Position numbers and translations under genes: made by a program
Source of the DNA: CAVUBL01 sp963837945
GTDB taxonomy: Bacteria; Acidobacteriota; Thermoanaerobaculia; Multivoradales; DATKCC01
Length of the DNA: 64,000 bases
Reading direction: 5' to 3'
Assembly (NCBI GenBank): GCA_963837945.1
Contig: CAWIQD010000002.1
Span: 496,001-560,000, forward strand
Notes under the pieces: model-generated
What the model was told of the DNA's origin: nothing
The model's input: the letters and a program-made list of their open reading frames with translations, nothing else
Databases searched by the model: none
Shown: in pieces, positions 10,790-18,681 of the stretch
Position numbering within the stretch: position 1 is the stretch's first letter
Layout of the letters: each line of letters starts with the position of its first letter

Positions 10790-11788
10790 TCAGCGCTCGC
10801 TGTCGAGGGTGGCCATCTGCGCCTGGGGGTAGCGCTCGCCGGCGGCGGCGCCCGGCGGGACGGCGGCCTCGATCCGCTCGAGGTCGGCGGGGGTGAGCTC
10901 GGCGTCCAGGGCGCCCAGGGCCTCGGCGAGCTGATCGCGGCGCCGGGCACCGACCAGGGGCACGACGTCCTCGCCCCGGGAGAGCACCCAAGCCACGGCG
11001 AGCTGGGCGACCGTCGCGCCCTTCGCCTCGGCCACCTCCCGGAGCGCCTCGACCAGGGCGAGGTTCCGCTCCAGGTTCTCGGGCCGGAAGCGGGGGGAGT
11101 GGGCGCGGATGTCGCCCGGGCCGGTGGCGCGCTCCTTCGACCAGTGGCCGCTCAGGAGGCCGCGGGAGAGGACGCCGTAGGCGGTGATCGCGACGCCCAG
11201 CTCCCGGCAGGTGGGCAGGATCTCGGTCTCGATGCCCCGCGAGAGGAGCGAGTACTCGATCTGGAGGTCGGCCACCGGGTGGACGGCCTGGGCCCGCCGC
11301 ACCGTCTCGGCTCCCGCCTCCGACAAGCCGATCCAGCGCACGTGGCCGGCCTCGATCAGCTCGGCGATCGCCCCCACGGTCTCCTCGATCGGCACCTCCG
11401 GGTCCACCCGGCCCAGGCGGTAGACGTCGATGTAGTCGGTTCCCAGGCGGCGGAGCGAGTAGGCACAGAAGGTCTTGACCGCTGCGGGCCGACCGTCGAT
11501 CCCGAGCCACTGGCCGCCGACGTCGCGCAGCGCCCCGAACTTGACGCTCACCACCACCGACTCCCGGGGCCTGCCGCGGAGGGCGTCGCGGATCAGCAGC
11601 TCGTTGTGTCCCATGCCGTAGTAGTCGCCGGTGTCGAGCAGGTTGATCCCGGCATCGAGGGCGGCCTGGATCGTGGCGATCCCTTCGGCCTCGTCCGCGG
11701 GACCGTAGAGGGCGGACATCCCCATGCAACCCAGCCCCAGGGCCGAGACCTCGGGACCGGACGCTCCGAGCTTGCGGGTGGTCGTCAT
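10790..11788 (-). CDS. Aldo/keto reductase
   Basis: A 332-residue TIM-barrel NADPH oxidoreductase. Visible are LGLGCMGMSALYG, the catalytic Asp/Tyr in INLLDTGDYYG, the Lys in VVSVKFG, and the nucleotide-binding region near GEDVVPLVGARRRDQ. The position of the usual catalytic His (QHRVDP in relatives) reads RLGRVDP, so the tetrad His is absent. Related reductases with Ala or Pro-Ala here exist. The start MTTTRKLG is preferred over an ATG 102 bases upstream, which adds a non-homologous leader. Fragments of further copies lie at 12.87 and 13.7 kb. Confidence 0.85.
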   Translation of the reverse strand: MTTTRKLGASGPEVSALGLGCMGMSALYGPADEAEGIATIQAALDAGINLLDTGDYYGMGHNELLIRDALRGRPRESVVVSVKFGALRDVGGQWLGIDGRPAAVKTFCAYSLRRLGTDYIDVYRLGRVDPEVPIEETVGAIAELIEAGHVRWIGLSEAGAETVRRAQAVHPVADLQIEYSLLSRGIETEILPTCRELGVAITAYGVLSRGLLSGHWSKERATGPGDIRAHSPRFRPENLERNLALVEALREVAEAKGATVAQLAVAWVLSRGEDVVPLVGARRRDQLAEALGALDAELTPADLERIEAAVPPGAAAGERYPQAQMATLDSER

Positions 11789-12087
11789 GAGCGAAGGATA
11801 CCCGCCGCTCCCCCTGCTGCTCGCCCGCGAGATCGACTCGTGGAGCCGGGCGAAGCAGAAACCGGACGCCTTCAACTTCCTCGACCCCAAGGATCTAGTA
11901 CTACTGTGTCAGAAAGTCTCACCTCGAACGACTCCGCAACAGGGGCATTGCAGCAGAGCGCGGACGAGGGCGCGGGACAGAGGTGCACCTCAAGCTGCCG
12001 TCGAGCAAGGACAAGGCCCTCTCGTGGACGATGCTGGCCAAGACCTCGTTCCAGACGGCTTACCTGACCCGTTGAGCGAGCTGGCCG
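11789..12087. other. Intergenic debris with a coding-like tail
   Basis: No complete gene is visible. On the plus strand an open stretch ending at a TGA at 12073-12075 reads TEVHLKLPSSKDKALSWTML and AKTSFQTAYLTR. It looks like the C-terminus of a lost protein, but I cannot assign it. It directly precedes the collapsed duplicate. Confidence 0.35.
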
Positions 12088-12380
12088 TCAGCGCCGGAAA
12101 GCGTAGCTCACCTTGAAGAAGGCCTGACGCTCGGCGGGCCGGAGGACGCCGGCGGCATCGAGGGCGCGGGAGTCGGGGTTGTAGGCGCGCTGTTCTACGA
12201 ACTTTACGCCACCGGGTTTCGGAGGCAGCCCGAGCGCACGCGATCCCATCCCGGCCCCGCTGCCAGGGCGCTCTTACGACGGCCGGCGCCGAAGGCGGTA
12301 GAAGCGAGGGTGTGCCTTCTGCACGAAACGGGGGGCCCCGGTCAAGTCGAAGGCAGTCTCGTCAGTGAGGGTCCACGCCT
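12088..12380 (-). pseudogene. Collapsed duplicate of the DUF5916/methyltransferase locus
   Basis: Positions 12088 to about 12178 closely repeat the last ~30 codons of the DUF5916 gene (150-240), including the FFKVSYAF end. From about 12190 to 12380 the DNA repeats 2452-2640, the DUF5916 upstream region and 3' end of the methyltransferase, in the same orientation. The intervening ~2.2 kb is missing, so this is a tandem-type copy with one large internal deletion. Homology stops abruptly after the shared ACGCCTC. Confidence 0.85.
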
Positions 12381-12402
12381 CCGCGAGCTGGATCCGAGCC
12401 TC

Positions 12403-12846
12403 TCAGCCGCGAGGGGGCAGTTGATCGCAGAAGGCGCCGATGGCCGCCGCGATGTCGGTGGTGGACGGGGGCGACGCCTGACAATTCGGCAGGTGCTCGG
12501 CGTAGAGCTCCGAGATCGCGGCCGGATGGAGAGGATCATCGCCTCGGACCAAGAGCGCCAGCCGCGCGATGGAACGAAGGTCCTCCGGGGTCGCGAAGGG
12601 CTGCACGCCCGAGGCGATGAAGCGGCTGGTGGTCACCACGCTCGCGGCGTCAAAGCGCTCGATCATCGCCAGAGCCTTGTCGCGCACGGCCTCCGGCAGG
12701 CCGGCGTACAGCGGCTTCAGCACCTCGACGCCCTCGTCGAGCGCGCGGCTCGCGACCGCGTCCATGTGGGCGAAGGCTTGCCGCTGGGCTTCCGTAAAGC
12801 CGTGATCGGAGCCCGCATACATCGGATGGACGATGACGAGAGCACT
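12403..12846 (-). pseudogene. C-terminal fragment of an alpha/beta hydrolase
   Basis: About 147 codons remain. They include MYAGSDHGFTEAQRQAFAHM, a helical cap-like section, and ARLALLVRGDDPLHPAAISE followed by LYAEHLPNC, the acid-residue strand and final helix of alpha/beta-hydrolase enzymes. The nucleophile elbow and N-terminal half are missing. The fragment runs into aldo/keto reductase debris in another frame, so it has no proper start. Confidence 0.7.
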
Positions 12847-12871
12847 TCCGTGACGCCGGAGAGGCCGCGCT

Positions 12872-12956
12872 CCGGCCGGCCAGGGGCACGACGTCCTCGC
12901 CGCGCGCGAGCACCCGGGCGATGCCGAGCTGGGCGACGGTCGCGTCCCGCTTCCCT
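12872..12956 (-). pseudogene. Internal aldo/keto reductase fragment
   Basis: The minus strand reads DATVAQLGIARVLARGEDVV PLAG in one frame, matching GATVAQLAVAWVLSRGEDVV PLVG of the intact reductase near 11.0 kb. Only ~28 codons survive. The fragment ends exactly where the promoter of the VapBC module begins. Confidence 0.75.
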
Positions 12957-12990
12957 TGACATGTCGGCATGAGTTGTTCAGACTCATGCC
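12956..12990 (+). promoter_or_regulatory. vapBC promoter and palindromic operator
   Basis: TTGACA at 12956-12961 is followed 17 bases later by CAGACT, a weak -10 box. Overlapping this region, GGCATGAG (12966-12973) and CTCATGCC (12983-12990) form a perfect 8-bp inverted repeat. It ends on the base before the ATG of the antitoxin. This fits autorepression by the VapB/VapC complex. No Shine-Dalgarno is present between the palindrome and the ATG. Confidence 0.6.
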
Positions 12991-13278
12991 ATGAGTAAGC
13001 GACTCCAGGTCCTCCTCGACGAGGCCGAGCTCGACGAGATCCGCCACACCGCTCGGGAGCACCGCATGACCGTGGCCGAGTGGGTGCGCCAGGCCCTCCG
13101 CGAGGCGCGCCGGCAAGGCCCCGCGCGGCGGGCCGAGGAGAAGCTCGACGCCATCCGCCAGGCGGCGCGGCACGGCTTCCCGGCCCCCGACGTCGACCAG
13201 ATGCTCGCCGAGATCGAGCGGGGCTACTCGACGGACGAGCCCGCGGCCGCTGCGCTGGTCGCGGAGCCCGAGCCTTGA
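12991..13278 (+). CDS. vapB: VapB-type ribbon-helix-helix antitoxin
   Basis: A 95-residue protein. SKRLQVLLDEAELDEIRHTA followed by HRMTVAEWVRQALREA is the beta-strand/helix/helix of ribbon-helix-helix DNA-binding antitoxins. The rest is the toxin-neutralising tail, with YSTDEPAAAA near the end. Its TGA overlaps the TTG start of the PIN toxin. The pair is expected to form a complex that silences its own palindromic promoter. It sits between two aldo/keto reductase fragments, suggesting insertion into or rearrangement of a duplicated locus. Confidence 0.8.
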   Translation: MSKRLQVLLDEAELDEIRHTAREHRMTVAEWVRQALREARRQGPARRAEEKLDAIRQAARHGFPAPDVDQMLAEIERGYSTDEPAAAALVAEPEP

Positions 13279-13673
13279 TCCTCCTCGACTCGAACATCCC
13301 GATGTACCTCGTCGGCCGCGACCATCCCTTGAAGGAGGCGGCGCGGCGCGCCCTCGAGCGCGCCGTCATGCGGCGCGAGCGGCTGGTGACCGACGCCGAG
13401 GTCTACCAGGAGGTCCTCCACCGCTACACCGCGATCGACCGGCGCGAGGCCATCGGCCCCGCCTTCGACCTCCTCGACCGGGTGGTCGACGAGGTCCTGC
13501 CGGTCGACGACGACGCGGTCCACCGCGCCCGGGACCTTCTGGCGGCCCACCCGGGCCTGAGCGCCCGGGATGCTCTCCACGCCGCTGCCATGGAGCTCCA
13601 CGGCGTCCGCCGCATCATGACCTTCGACGGCGGCTTCGACGACCTCCCGGGCATCGAGCGGATCGGCGGGTAG
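13275..13673 (+). CDS. vapC: VapC-type PIN-domain toxin
   Basis: A 132-residue PIN-domain ribonuclease starting at TTG inside the antitoxin stop. Acidic catalytic residues are visible: LLDSNIPMY (first Asp), TDAEVYQEVLHRY (Glu), SARDALHAAAM (Asp) and MTFDGGFDDLPGI (final Asp). VapC toxins cleave tRNA or rRNA when freed from antitoxin. All expected residues are present, so the module looks functional. The C-terminal region has a second, degenerate relative at 14.73 kb. Confidence 0.85.
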   Translation: MILLDSNIPMYLVGRDHPLKEAARRALERAVMRRERLVTDAEVYQEVLHRYTAIDRREAIGPAFDLLDRVVDEVLPVDDDAVHRARDLLAAHPGLSARDALHAAAMELHGVRRIMTFDGGFDDLPGIERIGG

Positions 13674-13706
13674 GGCACCCCGCCGGCAGGTTCCTTCGCG
13701 GGCCGC

Positions 13707-13840
13707 TCACCGCTCGCTGTCGAGCGTCTCCATCTGGGCCTGGAGGTAGCGCGTGCCGGCGGCGGCGCCCTTGGGGACGGCGGCCTCGATCCGCTCGAGG
13801 TCGGCGGCGGTGAGCTCGAAGTCGAGGGCCCCGACCGGCT
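13707..13840 (-). pseudogene. C-terminal aldo/keto reductase fragment
   Basis: The minus strand encodes FELTAADLERIEAAVPKGAA and then LQAQMETLDSER, nearly the last 42 residues of the intact reductase (LTPADLERIEAAVPPGAA / PQAQMATLDSER). It lies on the far side of vapBC from the internal fragment, in an order that is not colinear with one broken gene. It therefore derives either from a second copy or from a rearrangement. Confidence 0.8.
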
Positions 13841-13841
13841 C

Positions 13842-13930
13842 CCCTCCAAGGCTCTCGTACGCTTCGACCAGCTCGTGCGCAAGGCGCTGAAGACCTCGCG
13901 GGCCTGGATGCTCAAGGAGCTCGCAGCCGA
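13842..13930 (+). pseudogene. Possible ISL3-type transposase scrap
   Basis: The plus frame reads LVRFDQLVRKALKTSRAWML followed by KEL, resembling the (F/L)xxLLxxNLKTARAWxLKE segment of ISL3-family transposases. Nothing else of the element is seen. The assignment rests on about 25 codons. Confidence 0.35.
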
Positions 13931-13971
13931 CCCCGCTTGCCGGGGCGGGAGCACGTGTTACGGTCAGCGCG

Positions 13972-14607
13972 ATGGCGCGCCCGCTCACCGAAGTGCTTCC
14001 GCGGTCGGGACGGCTTCTTCTGCACGTGGGCGCCCAGGCCGTGCCCGTGGGCGGCGTTCTCGTCCTCGCCTGGCCGGCGGCCGGCGGGCTCGTCCTTTAC
14101 TGGATCGAGAGCGTGCTGGTGCTCGGCGCGACGGCGCTGCTGCTCGCGCTCTTCGTGCGCCGCACCCGCGCGAGCGGGAATGCTGCGGATCTCGCCGGCC
14201 TCGCGGCCGCCGGCATCCGCCCGCGCGACGTGCTGCTCGTCCAGGGCGGCGCGCTCGGCATCTTCGGACTCTTCTTCGGCGGCTTCCTGTTCATTCTCGT
14301 CGCCAACGGCCACATCGCATCCGCCGGCCTGCAGCGGGCGCTGGCCGGTGTGCCGGTGCTCGCCGGCATCGTCGCCCTGGGGCTCGTCTTCGATCTGGTC
14401 CGGCTGCCTCGGCTGACCTTGGTCGAGATGACGTCCCGCGTCAACGCCGGCGTCCGGCGCTCCGCGATCTTCTGGTTCGTCGGCTTCTTCGGTGCGCTGG
14501 GCGCGACGTTCTTCGGCAAGCCGCTCTTGCTCTTCGGCCTGTTCGCCGGCATCAAGACGTTGTTCGAGATCGGCGCCGTGCTCGAACGCCAGCCGGTGAA
14601 GCTCTGA
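13972..14607 (+). CDS. DUF6498-type integral membrane protein
   Basis: A 211-residue protein with about six hydrophobic segments. It carries the motif LVLYWIESVLVL near residues 42-53 and the FFGKPLLLFGLFAGIKTLFE ending, both typical of the DUF6498 family. The biochemical role is unknown. There is no signal peptide beyond the first helix. It is isolated between pseudogene fragments. Confidence 0.7.
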   Translation: MARPLTEVLPRSGRLLLHVGAQAVPVGGVLVLAWPAAGGLVLYWIESVLVLGATALLLALFVRRTRASGNAADLAGLAAAGIRPRDVLLVQGGALGIFGLFFGGFLFILVANGHIASAGLQRALAGVPVLAGIVALGLVFDLVRLPRLTLVEMTSRVNAGVRRSAIFWFVGFFGALGATFFGKPLLLFGLFAGIKTLFEIGAVLERQPVKL

Positions 14608-14728
14608 CCGCCGAGAGAACCCTCGGCGCCGGCGCCCCCGCCACTGGAATCCGCCGCCTCCTCCTCATCTCGCCGTAGGAACCCTCCAGCCAATCGAAAA
14701 CCCAAGCCGCCTGACCGAGCCTCCTCCC

Positions 14729-14845
14729 GACATCGAGCCGGGCTTGAGCGCCCGGGACGCCGTCCACGCGGCAGTCATGGGGAGCCACGGCGTCCGCGCC
14801 CTCTCCGTGACACGTTTTTCTGGATTCGAGCACTCAAGGGAGTAA
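14729..14845 (+). pseudogene. PIN-domain toxin C-terminal remnant
   Basis: The plus frame reads EPGLSARDAVHAAVMGSHGV R and ends in a TAA at 14843-14845. It closely matches HPGLSARDALHAAAMELHGV of the intact VapC 1.2 kb upstream, then degenerates. Only about 38 codons remain and no antitoxin is visible, so it is a dead relative of the neighbouring module. Confidence 0.75.
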
Positions 14846-14943
14846 CTGACGGCGACGGTGGACGCCGGCAGCGAGTCGAGGCTCGAGGTCCGCTCCACCG
14901 ACGACCATCTATGCCCCCGATCGGGGCACCGAGGAGCAACCAC

Positions 14944-16695
14944 ATGTCGTACAGGATCGGCACCATCATTCTGTTCACGGCTTGCACGCTGGCGGCGCCG
15001 GGCCTCGCCCCCGCCCAGGCGCAGCCGATCGCGTTCGAGGAGGCGAGCGGCGCGATTCCCTTCCTCTCCCAGATCGCGCAGTTCGGAGGTTCTGGCTTGG
15101 CCGGCGCCATCTGGTTCGACTACGACCGCGACGGCCGGGTCGACCTCTTCCTGCCCAACGGCGCCGGCCAGGCCAACTCCCTCTACCACAACGACGGCGG
15201 CGGGAGCTTCACCGACCGCGCCGCCCAGGCCGGTGTCGCGGCCAGCTTCGGCATCGGCGGCGGGATTGCCGTCGACCTCGACAACGACGGGTACCAGGAG
15301 CTGGTCCTGATCAGCGACCGCAACACCTTCACCGTCCCGGGCACGATCACCGTGCAGCTCTACCGCAACGACGGCGACGGCACCTTCACGGATGTCACCG
15401 CCGGCTCGGGCCTCGTCGGCCTGGACAGCAGCATCTCGCTCGCCGCGGGCGACATCGACAACGATGGCGACCTCGACCTCTTCTTCGCCGCGCCCGGCAG
15501 CACGCTCATCCTGCGGCAGGACCGGAACCGCATGTACAGGAACGACGGCGGCCTCACCTTCACCGACGTCTCCGCGGCGGCGGGTGTGGACACCAACCTC
15601 GGCGCCTGCGTCGCCACCTTCTCGTACTACGACGACGACCCATACATCGACCTCTTCGTCGCCAACTGCAACGACGTGCACCTGCTGTTCACCCCGATGG
15701 AGCTGTTCCGCAACAACGGCGACGGCACCTTCACCGACATCGCGCCTTCGGTCGGCCTCACCGACAACGGCCTCCTGATGGGCCTCGCCTTCGGCGACTA
15801 CGACAACGACGGCGACGTGGACTTCTTCGTCTCGAACGGCGGCGACGCCCGGCCGCTCGGTGTGCTCCCCCATCCGTTCTACCGCCACGAGAGCGACGGC
15901 ACCTACACCAACCTGGCCTCGGCGCTCGACACCGGCCGGTTCCGCTGGGGCTGGGGCAGCGCGATGATGGACTTCGACGACGACGGCTACCTCGACCTGT
16001 TCTTCACCGGCGCCTTCCCGAACCCCTTCGATCCGTCGATCTACCTCGGCCCCGACGGCGAGGCCAACTACGGCGTGTTGCTGGCCAACCACCACGACGG
16101 CACCTTCACCGACCTGTCGGCGACGCTCGCCCACGACTTCCGCCACGACTTCTCGAGCGGCGTGGCCGCGGCCGACTACGACGGCGATGGCTACGAGGAC
16201 CTGGTGGTGATGGTCACCTACCTGCCGCCGCTGTCGGCGAGCGGCCAGCCGGTGCTCCTCCACAACCTGGGCGGCACGAACCGCTGGGTGAAGGTGCGCA
16301 CCGTCGGCACGGTCTCGAACCGCGACGGAGTGGGCGCCCGGGTGACGGTCCGCGCCGGCGGCCTCGCGCAGCTCCGCGAGGTCTACGCCGGCTCGAGCCT
16401 CTCCTCGATGCACGAGCAGACCCTCGTCTTCGGCCTCGGCCAGGAGCGCCGGGCGACGGTGGACGTGCGCTGGCCGAGCGGGTACCTGAACCGGCTCTAC
16501 GACGTCCAGGCCGGCAGCGAGGTCGCCTTCCCCGAGGTTCCGTGCAGCTTCGACGACCCGGGCCTGACGCTGCCGCAGCTCACGCAGTGCGAGCTCGCGG
16601 CGCTCCAGCAGCTCGGGCAGGCCGGGCTCGTCGATCCGGGGCTGGCGGGCAAGCTCCTGGGAAGCGCCGTCCGGGCCTGGCACGAGGCCCACTGA
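14944..16695 (+). CDS. CRTAC1-family FG-GAP/VCBS repeat protein with ASPIC/UnbV domain
   Basis: A 583-residue secreted protein. After a signal peptide (to about residue 26) it has repeated calcium-binding blade motifs: DYDRDGRVDLF, DLDNDGYQELV, DIDNDGDLDLF, DYDNDGDVDFF, DFDDDGYLDLF and DYDGDGYEDLV. These imply a seven-bladed propeller. The ASPIC/UnbV domain follows (NRDGVGARVTVRAGG; VDVRWPSGYLNRL). The family is extracellular; ligands are unknown. The MSYRIG start is preferred to an ATG 33 bases upstream because the signal peptide begins there. Confidence 0.85.
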   Translation: MSYRIGTIILFTACTLAAPGLAPAQAQPIAFEEASGAIPFLSQIAQFGGSGLAGAIWFDYDRDGRVDLFLPNGAGQANSLYHNDGGGSFTDRAAQAGVAASFGIGGGIAVDLDNDGYQELVLISDRNTFTVPGTITVQLYRNDGDGTFTDVTAGSGLVGLDSSISLAAGDIDNDGDLDLFFAAPGSTLILRQDRNRMYRNDGGLTFTDVSAAAGVDTNLGACVATFSYYDDDPYIDLFVANCNDVHLLFTPMELFRNNGDGTFTDIAPSVGLTDNGLLMGLAFGDYDNDGDVDFFVSNGGDARPLGVLPHPFYRHESDGTYTNLASALDTGRFRWGWGSAMMDFDDDGYLDLFFTGAFPNPFDPSIYLGPDGEANYGVLLANHHDGTFTDLSATLAHDFRHDFSSGVAAADYDGDGYEDLVVMVTYLPPLSASGQPVLLHNLGGTNRWVKVRTVGTVSNRDGVGARVTVRAGGLAQLREVYAGSSLSSMHEQTLVFGLGQERRATVDVRWPSGYLNRLYDVQAGSEVAFPEVPCSFDDPGLTLPQLTQCELAALQQLGQAGLVDPGLAGKLLGSAVRAWHEAH

Positions 16696-16725
16696 AGCCG
16701 GCGTCCGCGGCTATCTCCGAGCAGG

Positions 16726-16757
16726 ACCGAGGGCCACCTCCCGGGGTGGTCCTCGGT
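16726..16757 (+). terminator. Stem-loop after the CRTAC1 gene
   Basis: ACCGAGGGCCACC and GGTGGTCCTCGGT form a 13-bp stem with one central mismatch and a six-base loop, 31 bp after the stop codon. There is no clear T-run, so this is a factor-dependent or weak intrinsic terminator. It lies between converging genes and could serve both. Confidence 0.5.
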
Positions 16758-16822
16758 TCGTGCGGCTCTGGCGCGGACCCTCATCCGGTGCCAAGCCCGG
16801 AAGGCGTCTCCCGCTGCCGAGC

Positions 16823-17512
16823 TCAAGCTGCGACCCCAAAGAGGGCACCAACGGCAGCGGTCAAGGCCATTGCCAGAGCGCCCCAAAACGTGACGCGCAC
16901 GACAGACCTGAGCACGGGCGCACCCCCTGCGCGTGCCGATAGGAGGCCCAACAGCGCCAGAAAGACGAGTGAGCTCCCGGCGAGACCCCACAAGAGCGCG
17001 GAGGCTGGAAGCAGGAGGACCATGAGTAGCGGAAGCGCTGCGCCCGATGCAAATGTCCCCGCCGAGGCAAAGGCCGCTTGGACCGGCTTTGCCGCCAACG
17101 TGTCCGAGATGCCGAGCTCATCTCGTCCATGCGCCGCAAGGGCGTCCTTCTGCATCAGTTGGGTGGCGACGCTCGAGGCCAATGACTCGTCCAGGCCACG
17201 CTTCACATAGATGGACGTCAGCTCTGCGTGCTCCTGCGCTGGATTCGCCGCAAGCTCCTTGCTCTCGCGCGCGAGATCCGCGCTTTCCGTATCGGCTTGT
17301 GAGCTCACCGAGACATACTCGCCTGCAGCCATTGACATGGCGCCCGCGACAAGGGCCGCTACGCCCGAAACGAGAATGACCTCGGTACTCGTACCGGCTG
17401 CCGCCACGCCCAGTACAAGGCTTGCAGTAGATACGATGCCGTCGTTCGCGCCAAGCACGGCGGCGCGGAGCCAACCTGTTCGATGAGTCCTGTGTCGCTC
17501 GATGTGCCGCAT
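16823..17512 (-). CDS. VIT1/CCC1-family metal transporter
   Basis: A 229-residue protein with the family opening HRTHRTGWLRAAVLGANDGI and the membrane-helix motif GAMSMAAGEYVSVSSQADTE. A cytoplasmic amphipathic section (residues ~80-140) precedes three C-terminal membrane segments. The family moves Fe(II)/Mn(II) across membranes. GC content is lower than in flanking core genes, similar to the cassette region next door, but no attC-like site separates it from the hydrolase upstream. Confidence 0.85.
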   Translation of the reverse strand: MRHIERHRTHRTGWLRAAVLGANDGIVSTASLVLGVAAAGTSTEVILVSGVAALVAGAMSMAAGEYVSVSSQADTESADLARESKELAANPAQEHAELTSIYVKRGLDESLASSVATQLMQKDALAAHGRDELGISDTLAAKPVQAAFASAGTFASGAALPLLMVLLLPASALLWGLAGSSLVFLALLGLLSARAGGAPVLRSVVRVTFWGALAMALTAAVGALFGVAA

Positions 17513-17561
17513 AGCGCCTCCTGGTGGATGGAGAGTCCGCGACGTCGTCGTGAAGGACCCC

Positions 17562-18545
17562 TTAGCGCGCCTTCGCTTTACGGCCCTCGCCCTGCTTCAA
17601 ATAGTGGTCGAGAAATGCCATCACCTCCAGGCGCAAATCCCTTCTGCCGATTCTATTCCCATCTGGCGTTCCACCGCCAAAGCAGTCGTTGATGGCGCAG
17701 TGACCAGCGTTTTCATAGCTGACATGTCGGTATTCGTACGGAAAGTTTGCATTCGCAAGTCGTTGAATGACAAGATCGCTCATCTTGGCGGATGGCCATA
17801 GTGTGTCGGCCTTCCCGGAGATCAGCAGAATCGGAGCGGCGATCCGCTCGACGGGAATGAGCGATTCCTTCACTCGCTCGGCCTGGCGTAGGCTGAATTC
17901 GTACATGGCTGTACAAGCGCCGTCCTTGTTGCACCCCGCGCTTGCTTCTTCGTTTGAAAAATCGTACGGGACGAACGGTAGGGCCTTACCACGGAAGCTG
18001 AACGAAGATTTTTCGGCGTAGCGGTTCCAATCGAGGTAGCTGCTCTGCCAGACCACATGGCTCGGCGCCAGGGCGACCACGGCGTCGAATTGATCGCGAT
18101 AGATCGTAGGCAACAATAACGCAAGTGTACTCCCCCTCGACACGCCGACGATGCCCAGGTGGCTCGAGTCGATGTTTCGGCTCTCTTTCATCCACGCGAT
18201 GGCCTTGCCAAAGTATTCCAGCGGGACTTCTTCCAGATCAGCGGGAAGCCCCTCTGCCCCAAAGTAGGCGAGCGCGAGGACTGCATAACCTCCCGAAGCG
18301 ATTGTGTCCGCGTCACTGGTATTGACGCCCCCTTCTGCGCCCCCGAGCCTCAGCACGCCTGGGTAGGGCCGAATCGTATCGGGCACGACGAGGATTCCGA
18401 CCAAGCCATTCGCGCGAACGGCAATGTGGCGAAGGCCGCTATTGGAAGGCCCAACCTCCTGGTCCGCGCTGGTCTTGTCGACGTGAGCAGTCGTCGCACA
18501 GCTTGAAAGTAGCAACGCAACCACGCAGGTCAGAAACGTACGCAT
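17562..18545 (-). CDS. Lipoprotein alpha/beta hydrolase, BAAT C-terminal type
   Basis: A 327-residue protein with a lipobox (LLLSSC). Its core resembles the C-terminal hydrolase domain of bile-acid-CoA/acyl-CoA thioester hydrolases: GGAEGG early, nucleophile elbow GVSRGS (Ser), SGKADTLWPS (Asp) and NAGHCAIN (His). Starts at MRTFLT behind AGGAG; an ATG 24 bases upstream lacks this. The substrate is unknown. The gene has lower GC than the core genome. It follows the first attC-like site and is interpreted as a gene cassette whose own downstream attC is not recognisable. Confidence 0.75.
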   Translation of the reverse strand: MRTFLTCVVALLLSSCATTAHVDKTSADQEVGPSNSGLRHIAVRANGLVGILVVPDTIRPYPGVLRLGGAEGGVNTSDADTIASGGYAVLALAYFGAEGLPADLEEVPLEYFGKAIAWMKESRNIDSSHLGIVGVSRGSTLALLLPTIYRDQFDAVVALAPSHVVWQSSYLDWNRYAEKSSFSFRGKALPFVPYDFSNEEASAGCNKDGACTAMYEFSLRQAERVKESLIPVERIAAPILLISGKADTLWPSAKMSDLVIQRLANANFPYEYRHVSYENAGHCAINDCFGGGTPDGNRIGRRDLRLEVMAFLDHYLKQGEGRKAKAR

Positions 18546-18615
18546 GAGGTACTCCTGAGAAAACTGCATTTGCTCAGCGGTCGCGAGGCCATCTTGGTCA
18601 CGCGGCTTCTCGGGC

Positions 18616-18675
18616 GCCCAACGGAGTTGCGCCTCACCGGCGGCGAAGCCGCCCGGTGCCGGCGCTTGGTTCTAC
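18616..18675 (-). other. attC-like recombination site A
   Basis: Read on the minus strand, a 60-bp imperfect palindrome starts with GTAGAAC (R'') and ends with the canonical GTTGGGC (R', consensus GTTRRRY). The centre pairs CACCGGGCGGC with GCCGCCGGTG around a TTC loop, leaving an extrahelical G as in genuine attC hairpins. It begins 6 bp after the hicB stop. R'' is 6/7 complementary to GTTCTAG, the R' of site B, as expected for the two ends of one cassette. Confidence 0.75.
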
Positions 18676-18681
18676 GCCTCT

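Noticed and set aside
11976..12075. A transposase C-terminus
   Set aside because: The peptide ending FQTAYLTR looks coded, but I could not match it to any transposase family, so it was left unassigned.
16726..16757. A fifth attC site
   Set aside because: The stem is strong but lacks RYYYAAC/GTTRRRY cores and does not contain GCCCAAC, the core predicted for the hydrolase cassette.
16823..17512. VIT transporter as an integron cassette
   Set aside because: GC is similar to the array, but no attC-like site separates it from the hydrolase and none follows its stop codon. Left as an unresolved array edge.
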